Source: Paenibacillus sp. FSL H8-0079 (lineage in GTDB: Bacteria; Bacillota; Bacilli; Paenibacillales; Paenibacillaceae). Taken from it: DNA of 64,000 bases. The position numbers and the translations under genes are program-made. The notes under the pieces were generated by a model. The model ran no database searches. It was given only the letters and a program-made list of their open reading frames with translations, and was not told where the DNA came from. Shown here in pieces: positions 51,954 to 61,405 of this stretch. Position 1 is the stretch's first letter. Each line of letters starts with the position of its first letter. Location: assembly GCF_037991315.1 (NCBI RefSeq), contig NZ_CP150300.1, positions 5,394,001 to 5,458,000 on the forward strand, given 5' to 3'.

Positions 51954-53099
51954 TTAAGCTGATTGATCCTTTAGGTGAGTGTCGGCAAAATTCGGAGGAT
52001 TAAACCAATCTCCACTGATTGCCCACGTCGGATCAAGGGGAACCCAGCTCTCGGAATCACTTAGATACACTTCATTCCACGCATGCGGACCATATCCGCC
52101 CTGGCCGTTATACCCAAGTCCTGTAACGACTTTGACTTCGAGCCCTTGTGAACGGGCCATAACAGCATAGAGACGGGCATAATCAATACATACGCCTTTG
52201 CGTGTATCAAAAGTATTCTGCGGATTCTGTTCATGCCATATGCCCTTTTGCTCATAATCATCCACTTTACCATAGTCATACTGAATCCGTGAACCTACCC
52301 AGTCGTATAGTGCTCTTGCTTTGGCTTCATCTGTCGATTGGCCTTTCACAATCTCACTCGCTGCAGATTCAATGTCCGTCGGAATATTATGGTCAATGAC
52401 TTCATATTTGCGTTGCAAGATACCGCCCAGTTCCTTTTGCACAGCCTGTGTAAATACGGGTAGCTTGTCCTTGATGAACGTACCGGACAACGGTTCGATG
52501 ACCGATTTAGCCCCTTGCATATAGATGGGAGATGCCTCCACATATCGACTGAACATGCTCCCAGGGTAGAGACTGACAATCATGAACAGCACCGCAATGA
52601 CAATCATTCCGCGGACGGAGCCTATGATCGTGCCAATCAAGGCACCTGTCAACCGGCTAAACATACCTTTAGGTGCACTTTCCTCTGTTAGTCCCTGCCT
52701 GCTTCTAAACATAAATGAAGACAGCAATCCGAGAATCAGTCGGATGAGTCCGTAGCTGAGTACAAATAATACAGCGAACCGCATCAGCGGAAAATCTGCA
52801 ATCGCCGTAACCAACGTATAATACATCTGTTCCCCCCGGTTTAACTCGCGGTTAGGCATGGCTGAAGCATACGCAGACAGCCACTGCTGCACATATGGCG
52901 CAAGCCACATCGTTAAACCGATCGACAACAGAATACCAATCACCGCCATAATGCCATCCATCAGGAACCCGAAGAGTCTGCCTGCTGAACGCGATGCCCC
53001 TCTGGACCACCCCTGCAACAATGAAGCAGCTACAATCAGCAGCAGCATAATCGTAATGCCATTAAACTCCTTCAGGCTGTCCAGCCAATTCTGCAGCAC
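51954..53099 (-). CDS. membrane protein with extracytoplasmic transglutaminase-like domain
   Basis: 381 residues from a GTG at 53099 with AAAGGGGG upstream. The N-terminal half has four or more membrane segments resembling CvpA-type helices. The C-terminal half has the transglutaminase-like triad C304 (KGVCIDYA), H339 (GPHAWNEVY) and D356 (PLDPTW). Such domains act as Cys proteases or amidases, or bind peptides. Position beside PBP genes suggests work on cell-wall peptide or protein. A small membrane protein gene precedes it by 18 bases and is co-transcribed. Confidence 0.85.
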   Translation of the reverse strand: MLQNWLDSLKEFNGITIMLLLIVAASLLQGWSRGASRSAGRLFGFLMDGIMAVIGILLSIGLTMWLAPYVQQWLSAYASAMPNRELNRGEQMYYTLVTAIADFPLMRFAVLFVLSYGLIRLILGLLSSFMFRSRQGLTEESAPKGMFSRLTGALIGTIIGSVRGMIVIAVLFMIVSLYPGSMFSRYVEASPIYMQGAKSVIEPLSGTFIKDKLPVFTQAVQKELGGILQRKYEVIDHNIPTDIESAASEIVKGQSTDEAKARALYDWVGSRIQYDYGKVDDYEQKGIWHEQNPQNTFDTRKGVCIDYARLYAVMARSQGLEVKVVTGLGYNGQGGYGPHAWNEVYLSDSESWVPLDPTWAISGDWFNPPNFADTHLKDQSA

Positions 53100-53117
53100 G
53101 AACTGATTCCCCCTTTA

Positions 53118-53573
53118 CTACGATGCTGGTGCTGTTTTGTTCTCCTGTGCCTGTTCGACAAACGTACGTATCGTTTCATTGTCGAGTTTCCATTCACCAA
53201 GAGAAATTCCGCGGAAGGTCACATCGACTTTATCCGATTGAGTTCGGCCTTTAATTTCTACGTTGGGACTTGTGATGGTGAATGCTCCATCCTGTCCTTT
53301 AACGTATGTCGCTTTGGAAGCTTCCTTCAGCATCATGCTGGTCGCTTCTTTCTTCAATGTGTCCATCGTACTGGATTGTACGTCTGTCACTGTCTGTTTG
53401 ATCTGATCAATGGAGATGCCGCTGTATATCAGTAGAGCCGCAATAATGATGATGGCAATCGCCCATTTCAATACGGTTTTGACCACATTCAGAACAAAGA
53501 ACAAAATGATCAACGCAACCACGATCACCAGCCAGTTCTGCATCAAAAACTCTTTGATTACTTCTATGTTCAT
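53118..53573 (-). CDS. membrane-anchored hypothetical protein
   Basis: 151 residues from the ATG at 53573, with GGAAGGTG upstream. Two closely spaced hydrophobic stretches (about 14-32 and 36-52), then a helical region and an extracytoplasmic beta-rich C-terminus (TITSPNVEIKGRTQSDKVDV...). No family is recognised. Operon with the transglutaminase-like gene suggests a shared envelope role. Confidence 0.7.
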   Translation of the reverse strand: MNIEVIKEFLMQNWLVIVVALIILFFVLNVVKTVLKWAIAIIIIAALLIYSGISIDQIKQTVTDVQSSTMDTLKKEATSMMLKEASKATYVKGQDGAFTITSPNVEIKGRTQSDKVDVTFRGISLGEWKLDNETIRTFVEQAQENKTAPAS

Positions 53574-53790
53574 GACTACACCTTCCGTATTAGAATTCAT
53601 TCGTTACACTTCCCGAATATTATACATGATTTCCGAAGCTGCTGTCAGCTAAGCCCTCTCCCGTAAAAATAAACGGTCTAAGTTCGTCCCGCCGGGCGTA
53701 CAAGTAGTACCATGAGGTTCTGCTAGCGAACGGGGAACACGTTCTAGATCTGTAGCTTGAACATGCATCGCTTAACAAGGAGGGGCTTAT

Positions 53791-54966
53791 GTGAAAACGG
53801 CCATCTGGCTATACCTGTTTTTGTTCCTTGCGGTATTTGATTTGCACGCCCAGTATCCCATTCTGACCCCTTTTGCCATCTCGCTTGGAGCTGCCCCTAC
53901 ATTCATCGGCTGGATGATGGGCATCTATTCCTTAACGCATCTTCCTGGCAACCTGATTGCCGGAACACAAATTGATAAACACGGGAGTCGCCGCTACATT
54001 GTATTCAGCCTGCTTGGTGCAGGGTTCATCCTGCTCTTGCAAGCCCATGTCCATACGCCATGGCAACTGCTCGCCCTGCGTTCCATCAGTGGTTTTGTAC
54101 TGGCCTTCCTGTCTCCCGCATGTCTCGCCTTGCTTGCACAGTTATCCAGCGATCCGGTGAAACAGGGGAAGTATATGTCGGGTCACGGGGTAGTGCATAC
54201 CCTCGCCTCTGTTGTATCGCCAGCAGCCGGTGCGATCATTGTGGGTTCCATGGGATTCTCTGCTACATTCTCAGGCTTGGGTTATCTTCTTATTCTCACA
54301 GGTGTCATTGCTTTCATGACCATGCCGCGTGGTATCGTCAAGCAGCATGAGAGAGTAACTGAACCTGCTAAACCTGATGTTTCACCAGCAAATGCCACAA
54401 GTTCATTCCTGCCAGTGTCCTGGCGATACTTTGCCTTGCCTCTGGTAATTGCCTGTGCTCAAGGGATTCTCTTCTTCGAATTACCCCTGCGAGGAGGAGG
54501 ACATTCCTCCATGATGTCTACCGGACTACTGTTCTCTATTATCAGTATTGGGGCACTCTTCACACTCAGTATGTTATTTCTCAACCGGTATTCCCCCAAA
54601 CTGCGTCTGGTCGCGGGCGTGCTACTGATGTCCTTATGTTTTTTTGTGATGGCAGCCATTCCACAAATTCCGTTGTCCACCGTATTATTTGTACTCGGGA
54701 TGTCTAAAGGCATTATCTTTCCAGCTATGGCTACCCTATTTATCCGTCTGAGCGGCGGAAGCAAGTTGGGGCGCATTTTCTCACTGCAATCCATCGCCAC
54801 CTCCATTGGTTCTTTTATCGGCCCCATCACAGCTGGACAACTGCGTGTCGGGTTATCACCCTATTTCATTGCCTTTGTTCTGTTAATGATTGGTATGCTG
54901 TTGCTTCCATACTATACATCCAGACGCGAAGCTTCTCTGTCCGATCCGAAAAGTATATTAAATTAA
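53791..54966 (+). CDS. major facilitator superfamily transporter
   Basis: 391 residues starting at GTG 53791 with AAGGAGGGG upstream. Twelve membrane segments are predicted, with an MFS loop signature GTQIDKHGSRRY between helices 2 and 3. No substrate-specific feature is recognised; it probably exports drugs or metabolites. Single gene. Confidence 0.88.
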   Translation: MKTAIWLYLFLFLAVFDLHAQYPILTPFAISLGAAPTFIGWMMGIYSLTHLPGNLIAGTQIDKHGSRRYIVFSLLGAGFILLLQAHVHTPWQLLALRSISGFVLAFLSPACLALLAQLSSDPVKQGKYMSGHGVVHTLASVVSPAAGAIIVGSMGFSATFSGLGYLLILTGVIAFMTMPRGIVKQHERVTEPAKPDVSPANATSSFLPVSWRYFALPLVIACAQGILFFELPLRGGGHSSMMSTGLLFSIISIGALFTLSMLFLNRYSPKLRLVAGVLLMSLCFFVMAAIPQIPLSTVLFVLGMSKGIIFPAMATLFIRLSGGSKLGRIFSLQSIATSIGSFIGPITAGQLRVGLSPYFIAFVLLMIGMLLLPYYTSRREASLSDPKSILN

Positions 54967-55155
54967 ATTTCAATCAGTCTCTGTATCCTTACCGTTATGA
55001 CAGCAATTAGGCCAGTATTTTCATTAGCTTTGCATCATTCCCCCATTTACAGCTAAACTATATAAAATGGACTAACGTTTTACACGTTAGTAAAGCTAAC
55101 TGGGAAATCTATCTTTCACAATCACCGAAGGTTTTATCTTATTGAAGATCATCAT

Positions 55156-55335
55156 TAAGGTTGAACGATTAGCCAAAAGTAGTGAAGGGGACGGAATCGA
55201 TTTTGAAGAAGCGGTAGCGTTCGCCTTTGTCTCCATATTTCAACCTATAAAAATTCAAACAGAAATTTGGAGACAACAGCGATCGAAGGAACGATCCGTA
55301 ACCGTAACGGCCACTGCCAGCTATTACTGACCTAA
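55156..55335 (-). repeat. MITE-like element, copy 3 (inverted, diverged)
   Basis: Read on the minus strand it gives GGATCGTTC..TCGATCGCTGTT, ACAAAGGCGAACGCTACCGC and CTTCTTCAAAATCGATTCCG in the same order as copies 1 and 2. The ends TAAGGTTGAACGATTAG and TTAGGTCAGTAATAGC (reverse complement of the right end) only roughly match each other. A 62-codon open frame inside is an artefact of the repeat. The rest of 54967-55498 holds no gene. Confidence 0.6.
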
Positions 55336-55498
55336 TGATGCACATCAAATAAGATTTCAGAGAATTGTCTTGATGGGTTGTTCTATCCAGTTAGCAAACG
55401 TGTAAAGAAAAGGAGTCCATTTTATATAATCAGTCGATTTTCGCTGCAACATTTCCCGGGGAATGTCGACATAAGCTCTCGAACAAGAGGTGAATATC

Positions 55499-55846
55499 AT
55501 GCCTATTCATGTCATTGTGGAAGGTAAGAATGATCGAAGCAAACTGAAACGTTTGGTTGGACCCGAAATCAACATCTTATGCACGTTTGGAACACTTAAT
55601 TCACTCAAGCTCGAGACTCTGCGCAAACAAGTCGGATATGATGAAGTCTTTTTATTTATGGATAATGACAGTTCCGGCAAAAAAATTAGAGGTGTGCTTC
55701 GGGATGCTTTCCCAGATGCAGTACAGATGTATACACGACGAGGATATGCGGGGGTGGAAGGAACACCTGATGAGTATATCATTGCCCAGCTGGAGAAAGC
55801 CGGGTTAGAGACATACATCCAATACCCTGAACATCCTTCCTTTTAA
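55499..55846 (+). CDS. TOPRIM domain protein (YusF-like)
   Basis: 115 residues from the ATG at 55499, with AAGAGGTG upstream. Toprim motifs: catalytic Glu in HVIVEGKND and acidic triplet region FMDNDSSGKK. Single-domain TOPRIM proteins are related to RNase M5 and primase catalytic cores; the role of YusF-type proteins is unknown. Followed by a strong terminator. Confidence 0.85.
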   Translation: MPIHVIVEGKNDRSKLKRLVGPEINILCTFGTLNSLKLETLRKQVGYDEVFLFMDNDSSGKKIRGVLRDAFPDAVQMYTRRGYAGVEGTPDEYIIAQLEKAGLETYIQYPEHPSF

Positions 55847-55859
55847 AATGAAATACCAA

Positions 55860-55902
55860 AAAGGCTGCCTTTCGGTTGATATCCAACCTGAAGGCAGCCT
55901 TT
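55860..55902 (+). terminator. bidirectional terminator between TOPRIM and SCO1 genes
   Basis: AAAGGCTGCCTT (55860-55871) pairs with AAGGCAGCCTTT (55891-55902), with GGTTG/CAACC inside. Convergent genes end on both sides. Confidence 0.88.
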
Positions 55903-55922
55903 ACAATATGAAGATCAGATGA

Positions 55923-56534
55923 CTATTCCTTGATCAGATTTCGAATATCCTCGACGATTACAGCAGGAACAACGTCCTCTGTATTAAACGCATTATATAC
56001 CTTGCGCAGCTGGTTATTCTCATCCACCAGACCAATCATGTTCATATGGGCAAAATCATCCTTAGTCTCTCCTTCGATCAGGATTTGGAATGAATCCCTG
56101 GCGAACTGTTTGGTTTTGTCCATATCGCCTCGCAAGAAGTACCACCCGGAATAATCCGCATGGAAGCGGTCCGCGAATGTCTTAATCTTCTCTCTTGTAT
56201 CGACTTTCGGGTCGAATGAAATGGATACAAACGAGACATCTTTACCGAAGGTGTCGTCCTCTTTCAACAGATCCTGCACCTGGGATAACGTAAACGTCGT
56301 AATAGGGCAGACATCCGGACAACTGGTGAAATAAAAGTAGAACAAACGGACTTTCCCTTGAGTATCCTCCAGGGATACTGTACTGCCATCTACATTTTCC
56401 ATGGAAAAAGATTGAATTTCACGAATCTCGGGTAATTTTTCTTTGCTGGCAAATACGGTACCCCACATCAGATACACAGCCATAATCAGTGCGAGCCCGA
56501 GCAGCATCCATGTCCATTTGTACTTTTTCAGCAT
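55923..56534 (-). CDS. SCO1/SenC family copper-binding protein
   Basis: 203 residues. An N-terminal membrane anchor (about 10-30), then a thioredoxin fold with FYFTSCPDVCPI (CxxxC copper ligands) and the ligand His in DDFAHMNMIG. It delivers copper to the CuA centre of cytochrome c oxidase, or acts as thiol reductase, outside the membrane. Fits with ctaA elsewhere in the window. Confidence 0.93.
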   Translation of the reverse strand: MLKKYKWTWMLLGLALIMAVYLMWGTVFASKEKLPEIREIQSFSMENVDGSTVSLEDTQGKVRLFYFYFTSCPDVCPITTFTLSQVQDLLKEDDTFGKDVSFVSISFDPKVDTREKIKTFADRFHADYSGWYFLRGDMDKTKQFARDSFQILIEGETKDDFAHMNMIGLVDENNQLRKVYNAFNTEDVVPAVIVEDIRNLIKE

Positions 56535-56892
56535 CTTCCTCGTCCCTTCTGTATCTTCTCTTATGAATACGCATACATATGTGATTCAAAATCACGTTCG
56601 TTTCGCTTTATCCATCTACTGTGACATATGTATTCAAAAAAACCTACTATTTATGAGATTCTATATTATTGTAACGGTTTAAAGAAACAATGCCCATACA
56701 TTATTTTAGTGTTGTACCGAAATAGTTTGACAAACTGCGTACATTTATTGGTTATAATACATTTATTGTCACCAATTTGAAATTTGGGGATTTTTGCATC
56801 CTGACAGGCGGATATTATACACTATATATGGGTATCACCTAGATAGAGAAGCAATATGCCTTACAACGATACACCACACAAAGGAGACGTTT
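56535..56892. other. divergent region between SCO1 and YfhP genes
   Basis: No gene. TATAAT at 56753-56758 is a good minus-ten for the plus-strand gene, and TTGACA at 56727-56732 is 20 bases away, longer than optimal. Confidence 0.4.
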
Positions 56893-57873
56893 ATGGATAC
56901 CTCTACACATTTTGTCATGGGGATTGGTTTAGCCGGTCTCGCTTATGTCGATCCTGTCGTCGCAGCAAGCCCTATGCTTGCAGCTGCGGTAATGGTTGGC
57001 ACGATCGCTGGTTCCCAGGCCCCTGACATCGATACTGCGTTACGTCTCAAAAGCAATTCGCTTTACATTCGGAATCATCGGGGCTTGTCACACTCTCTGC
57101 CATTTCTCCTGTTATGGGTTCTGCTCATCACCGGCGTCATTGCACTGATATTCCCTGGTGTCCCTATTGGACACGTTGCCACTTGGACCGCTGTAGCCGT
57201 AGGCGTTCACGTATTCACTGATCTGTTCAACACCTATGGAACCCAAGCCGCCCGGCCTTTTACGGAACGCTGGATCGCCTGGAACATCATTCATATTTTT
57301 GATCCGTTTCTATTCTCCACGCATGTCGTGGCTATCCTGTTATGGGCCTTTGACCTGATCGCCCCTGCACCACTCTTCGTTACGTTGTATAGCTTGACCG
57401 GTTTATATTATATATGGCGGACGATTGCTCGTGCACAAGCGGTCAGAAAGGTTCGTCGTCTCGACAACAGCCCAGAGCGAGCAAGGTACATCGTCATTCC
57501 GACGATATCCTGGAACCGCTGGCATGTGGTTAAAAGAGTGGAGGACGGCAGTTATGAGATTGGTAAAATGGATGGTTCTAATCTGATATGGAGTCTGCAC
57601 GCGTCGTCTTCTACTCATGCGGCGGTTGCTGCTTCACGCAAATCGCCGGAAGTTAGTGCCTTCCTCTATTTCACTTCCTATGCGGTGGCCGAGGTTGAAG
57701 AATTGCCTGCAGGTTACAAGGTACGCTGGGCTGATGTGCGTTATCGACACCGTAAACAATATCCATTTGTCGCTGTAGTCGTAATGGATCGAAATTTTGA
57801 AACGATTGATACGTATGTAGGCTGGTTAAGCGATGAGAAGATGGATAAAAAACTTTTATCCGCACGCCCTTGA
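56893..57873 (+). CDS. YfhP-type metal-dependent hydrolase-like membrane protein (DUF457/YdjM family)
   Basis: 326 residues from the ATG at 56893, with AAGGAG upstream; the longer frame has no ribosome site. MDTSTHFVMGIGLAGLA opens as in YfhP. The motifs SQAPDIDT, NHRGLSHSLP and HVFTDLFNTYG carry His/Asp residues expected for metal binding, within four or five membrane segments. A soluble C-terminal domain follows. YdjM-type proteins are linked to LexA control in other species; no LexA box is seen here. Confidence 0.85.
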   Translation: MDTSTHFVMGIGLAGLAYVDPVVAASPMLAAAVMVGTIAGSQAPDIDTALRLKSNSLYIRNHRGLSHSLPFLLLWVLLITGVIALIFPGVPIGHVATWTAVAVGVHVFTDLFNTYGTQAARPFTERWIAWNIIHIFDPFLFSTHVVAILLWAFDLIAPAPLFVTLYSLTGLYYIWRTIARAQAVRKVRRLDNSPERARYIVIPTISWNRWHVVKRVEDGSYEIGKMDGSNLIWSLHASSSTHAAVAASRKSPEVSAFLYFTSYAVAEVEELPAGYKVRWADVRYRHRKQYPFVAVVVMDRNFETIDTYVGWLSDEKMDKKLLSARP

Positions 57874-57990
57874 CGAAGCGAGCATGGCAAGGCACAATCA
57901 GACATAGGAACTGATACGCGAGAAAGCCCGGAGCGTTTCCGCCCCGGGCTTTCTGTTTATCCTGTTTGGTTGCTGTTTGGTTAAGATAAA

Positions 57991-58209
57991 TTATTTGCCA
58001 GACCCAGCCAGAGACTGCTCAGCGATTTGTACCAGACGTTTGGTGATATATCCACCCAAAGATCCTGTTTCACGGGAAGTGTAGTTACCATAGTAACCGT
58101 CTTGCGGGATAGTTACACCCAGTTCCTGTGCAGCCTCGATTTTCAATTGTTGCAGTGCTGAATTTGCCTGAGGTACCACCAAGTTGTTAGAACGAGATCC
58201 TTGAGCCAT
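57991..58209 (-). CDS. alpha/beta-type small acid-soluble spore protein (A)
   Basis: 72 residues. KIEAAQELGV contains the germination protease cleavage region and TGSLGGYITKRLVQIAEQ the second DNA-binding block of alpha/beta SASPs. They coat spore DNA and supply amino acids on germination. Almost identical to the SASP at 61.4 kb except at both ends. Expression would need sigma-G. Confidence 0.95.
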   Translation of the reverse strand: MAQGSRSNNLVVPQANSALQQLKIEAAQELGVTIPQDGYYGNYTSRETGSLGGYITKRLVQIAEQSLAGSGK

Positions 58210-58329
58210 ATTTATAATCTCCCTTCAATCTGTGTCTGTAATGTAATTGCAAGCTTGCAAGATTATTATGGCTCGTACGCTTCAGGTTATACGGAATTTT
58301 ACTAAATTTGTAGATGGAGGTTTTTCCCA

Positions 58330-58530
58330 ATGAGCAAAGGCTTATCCTTGTGGTTCGCATTCTCTTCGATTATCTTGTTAGCGGTTACAGCAATTACGAT
58401 CTCCTACTCCGGTTGGTTAGCCGCACTACTATTTGTCCTGTCCATGGCCAACATTGGCTGGGGATTTGTGATTCGTGCCAAAAAAGAACGTCAGGAAGTT
58501 CGCTCGGCTGCTTCGGAGCCTACTTCTTGA
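58330..58530 (+). CDS. small membrane protein (DUF5325/YlaF-like)
   Basis: 66 residues from the ATG at 58330, with GGAGGT upstream. Two membrane segments (about 5-26 and 28-48) followed by a basic segment RAKKERQEVR. The arrangement resembles DUF5325 proteins, but the assignment rests on general pattern only. Confidence 0.65.
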   Translation: MSKGLSLWFAFSSIILLAVTAITISYSGWLAALLFVLSMANIGWGFVIRAKKERQEVRSAASEPTS

Positions 58531-58565
58531 GCAGGTCATTTTATAACTTAATATTTGAACGCACA

Positions 58566-58601
58566 AATAAAGAGGAGCCTTCAATAGGGCTCCTCTTTAT
58601 T
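58566..58601. terminator. bidirectional terminator between small membrane protein and trpS
   Basis: A perfect 14-base stem, 58566-58579 with 58588-58601, A-rich on one side and T-rich on the other; convergent genes end on both sides. Confidence 0.88.
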
Positions 58602-58646
58602 CATGTTAACTATTCATGCCATTACATATGAAAATCTTGTTTAGCA

Positions 58647-59639
58647 CTACAGTTTGCGTTTAGGTACAAACCCCATACGTTCTTTCACTGCATCCAGCGT
58701 TTGAGCAGCAACTTCTTCTGCGCGGCGCGCTGACGTATCGAGAACATCGGCTAATTCGCCAGACTCACGAATCTCATTATAGCGTTGTTGTAATGGTTCA
58801 ATAACAGACACAACCACTTCAGCCAGTTCCTTTTTGAACGGACCGTACATCTTGCCTTCATAACGCTCAGCTACTTCCTTAAGCGTCATACCCGCACATT
58901 CAGCGTAGATGCTCATCAGGTTGCTAACTTCAGGTTTGTTCGCTGGATCGTATACGACTTCACGTCCCGAATCTGTTGTAGCACGGCTGATTTTTTTGCG
59001 AATAACATCTGGCGGATCGAGTAGAGCAATATAGCTGCCAGCGTTAGGGTTACTTTTGCTCATTTTCGAAGAAGCATCGTCAAGTGACATTACCCGTGCA
59101 CCCACCTGTGGAATATACGGATCTGGAATGGTGAAGTACTCCCCGTAACGGTGGTTAAAGCGTCCTGCCAGATCACGTGTCAGTTCCAGATGCTGCTTCT
59201 GATCCTCGCCCACGGGTACAAGATCAGCATTGTATAACAAAATATCAGCTGCCATTAATGACGGATACACGAACAGTCCGGCACCAACAGAATCTTTACC
59301 GGATGATTTATCCTTAAACTGAGTCATGCGTTCAAGCTCACCCATGGAGGTCAGCGTCGTCATCAACCAGCCCAATTCCGCGTGTTGCGGTACATGGGAC
59401 TGCAGAAATACATTAGATTTCGATGGGTCAATACCTGCTGCAATAAACAGCGCAGCTACAGCTTCTGACTGTTCACGTAATGCTGCTGGCTCCTGAGCCA
59501 CGGTGATGGCGTGAAGATCAACCACCATGAAATGACACTGATAGTCATGCTGGAGTTTTACAAAGTTTTTGATTGCACCAATATAGTTGCCCAATGTGAG
59601 CTTGCCGCTCGGTTGAATACCTGAAAGTACTGTTTTCAT
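58647..59639 (-). CDS. trpS: tryptophan-tRNA ligase
   Basis: 330 residues from the ATG at 59639 with GGGAGG 11 bases upstream; the longer frame extends into the T-box terminator. Class I motifs: PSGKLTLGNYIG (HIGH-type TxGN) and SSKMSKSNP (KMSKS). It charges tRNA-Trp in the cytoplasm. Controlled by the T-box leader with a Trp specifier codon. Confidence 0.97.
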   Translation of the reverse strand: MKTVLSGIQPSGKLTLGNYIGAIKNFVKLQHDYQCHFMVVDLHAITVAQEPAALREQSEAVAALFIAAGIDPSKSNVFLQSHVPQHAELGWLMTTLTSMGELERMTQFKDKSSGKDSVGAGLFVYPSLMAADILLYNADLVPVGEDQKQHLELTRDLAGRFNHRYGEYFTIPDPYIPQVGARVMSLDDASSKMSKSNPNAGSYIALLDPPDVIRKKISRATTDSGREVVYDPANKPEVSNLMSIYAECAGMTLKEVAERYEGKMYGPFKKELAEVVVSVIEPLQQRYNEIRESGELADVLDTSARRAEEVAAQTLDAVKERMGFVPKRKL

Positions 59640-59696
59640 TGCACATAACGCCTCCCTGATTGTAAATAAAAATCTCCCACCATTCTCTGCGAACGC

Positions 59697-60008
59697 AAAA
59701 AGGCCCCACATCCGCAAGGGACGTGAGACCGTGGTGCCACCCTTATTCGCTTTTCTTCCATTGCCCCTGACCCTGATCAGTCAAGCTGAAGAAATGCCTT
59801 CATTGTTCCGTAACGTGGATTATACGGCAGACTCTAGTGGGGCAAGCCCGTCTTTCGGCTTCGCCTGTTCAAATCCACACTCAAGGGTCCATTCGGTAAA
59901 GAGCTCACACCGGTTTGCATCAACCACCGGCTTTCTGAAGAGGATTCTCTTGGCCTACTTGTCCCTGTCATCGATTTCTTGTCATTTAGTTCTAATAAAT
60001 GCTTTCAG
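59697..60008 (-). promoter_or_regulatory. T-box leader of trpS with Trp (UGG) specifier
   Basis: On the minus strand stem I features AAGTAGGCCAAGAGAA and CCGGTGGTTGATGC are present. The specifier TGG is at 59889-59891 in GAATGGACCC. The conserved T-box AAGGGTGGCACCACGGT lies at 59732-59748, and a terminator GGTCTCACGTCC/GGATGTGGGGCC with T5 ends at 59697. Uncharged tRNA-Trp should stabilise the antiterminator. Confidence 0.95.
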
Positions 60009-60014
60009 AGTTCC

Positions 60015-60043
60015 ATCTTAATGCGCACAGGCACGAATGTCAA
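60015..60043 (-). promoter_or_regulatory. sigma-A promoter of the trpS leader
   Basis: On the minus strand TTGACA (60043-60038), 17-base spacer, TAAGAT (60020-60015). Transcription would begin near 60008, just before stem I of the T-box. Confidence 0.8.
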
Positions 60044-60225
60044 AATGAGATGAACTTTTTTACCCGACACACTAAAATCTGTTATGATGGAATTGCTTAT
60101 CCTATTGTTAACTTCACACGAAGTCGGGCAGGAAATAGCTGGCATGTACACAATGACACGCCTGCAGCAGTAGCGTCATCACGACTGCTTGCAGACAGAT
60201 TTCAAGTGGGAAAAGGAGCATCGAT

Positions 60226-61200
60226 ATGAAACAAGTGACCAAAGGCCAATGGAATGGTTACGACACGTATATCCTACATAGCCGTGAATTGGAAATTACC
60301 CTGCTGCCGCGTCTTGGAAATAATATTATTTCTATTCGCGATTTAGTGCAGGACAGAGATGTCGTCCGCCGTCCGGATGAAGACGATCTTGCCTTTTATC
60401 TGCAGAAGCCGTACCATTTTGGCGTTCCTCTCCTGATTCCACCAGGGCGCATTCATCGTGGACAATTTGAATATGAAGGGGTTCGTTACCAGTTCGATCA
60501 GAACACGGCGAATGACAACCATATTCACGGTCTCCACCGTACCCAATCCTGGTGTGTCAGTGACATTGAGGAAGATGAAGACGGCTGTGCAATTACAACC
60601 GAATTACTGACTGAAAATGAAGAGCACTGGATGGCTCAATTCCCGATTCCCTTGAAGCTTGAGATGACGTTCAGTCTGCAAAATGCTGTATTTAGCCAGC
60701 GTCTGCGAGTCACCAATCTGAGCTCAACACCTGCTCCTTTTGGGATGGGATATCATACATGGTTTTTGCTAGACGGCAAACCTGCCGACTGGACATTACA
60801 AGTACCTGTTTCCGGCCTATACGGACAGAATGAAGAACAACTTCCTACTGGTGAAATAGAATCTCTAGGTGAATGGTCTGCTCTGAACGAAGGCATCAAC
60901 ATGCAGGGACGCAACTGGGATACTTTGTTGAAAGCTACCGAAGGTGAACCAGCCACGGCTTACTTACGCAGACAAGATGGATATACATTGAAATATTCAG
61001 CAGATGAAGCAGTTTTCAAACATTGGGTTCTCTTTACCAAAGGTGAATCTGATCAGTTCTTGTGCATCGAACCGTACACTTGGCTCCCGGATGCACCTAA
61101 TTTGGCTTTATCGGATGAGCAGACGGGGTTAATTCGCCTGGAACCGGAACAGCCTGTTGAGCTATTTACACGTATCGAGGTTATACCTCCTACAGACTAA
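60226..61200 (+). CDS. aldose 1-epimerase family protein
   Basis: 324 residues, AAAGGAG upstream. LLPRLGNNIISIRD and FGVPLLIPPGRIHRG at the N-terminal part, HIHGLHRTQSW with the catalytic-type His, and CIEPYTWLPDAPN with the Glu typical of galactose mutarotase-like folds. It interconverts alpha and beta anomers of a sugar; exact sugar unknown. Divergent from trpS. Confidence 0.9.
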   Translation: MKQVTKGQWNGYDTYILHSRELEITLLPRLGNNIISIRDLVQDRDVVRRPDEDDLAFYLQKPYHFGVPLLIPPGRIHRGQFEYEGVRYQFDQNTANDNHIHGLHRTQSWCVSDIEEDEDGCAITTELLTENEEHWMAQFPIPLKLEMTFSLQNAVFSQRLRVTNLSSTPAPFGMGYHTWFLLDGKPADWTLQVPVSGLYGQNEEQLPTGEIESLGEWSALNEGINMQGRNWDTLLKATEGEPATAYLRRQDGYTLKYSADEAVFKHWVLFTKGESDQFLCIEPYTWLPDAPNLALSDEQTGLIRLEPEQPVELFTRIEVIPPTD

Positions 61201-61405
61201 GTGAGCTTATCATCCTCTATGTTGCTTTTCGCATATCACCCTATATTTTTTATAACCTTATACAACTTGCCGACCCGCATTGGGTCGGCTTTTTGATGTG
61301 ACATGTCTACTATTGATTATCCATATTTTCCCTTACGCCATATCATGTATATTTCCGTATTCTCTAACCATACTAACATCACCAACCCATAAGGAGGTGA
61401 CACAT

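Noticed and set aside
55142..55330. 62-codon frame as a small gene
   Set aside because: Coincides with the reversed repeat element; no ribosome site and better explained as non-coding repeat.
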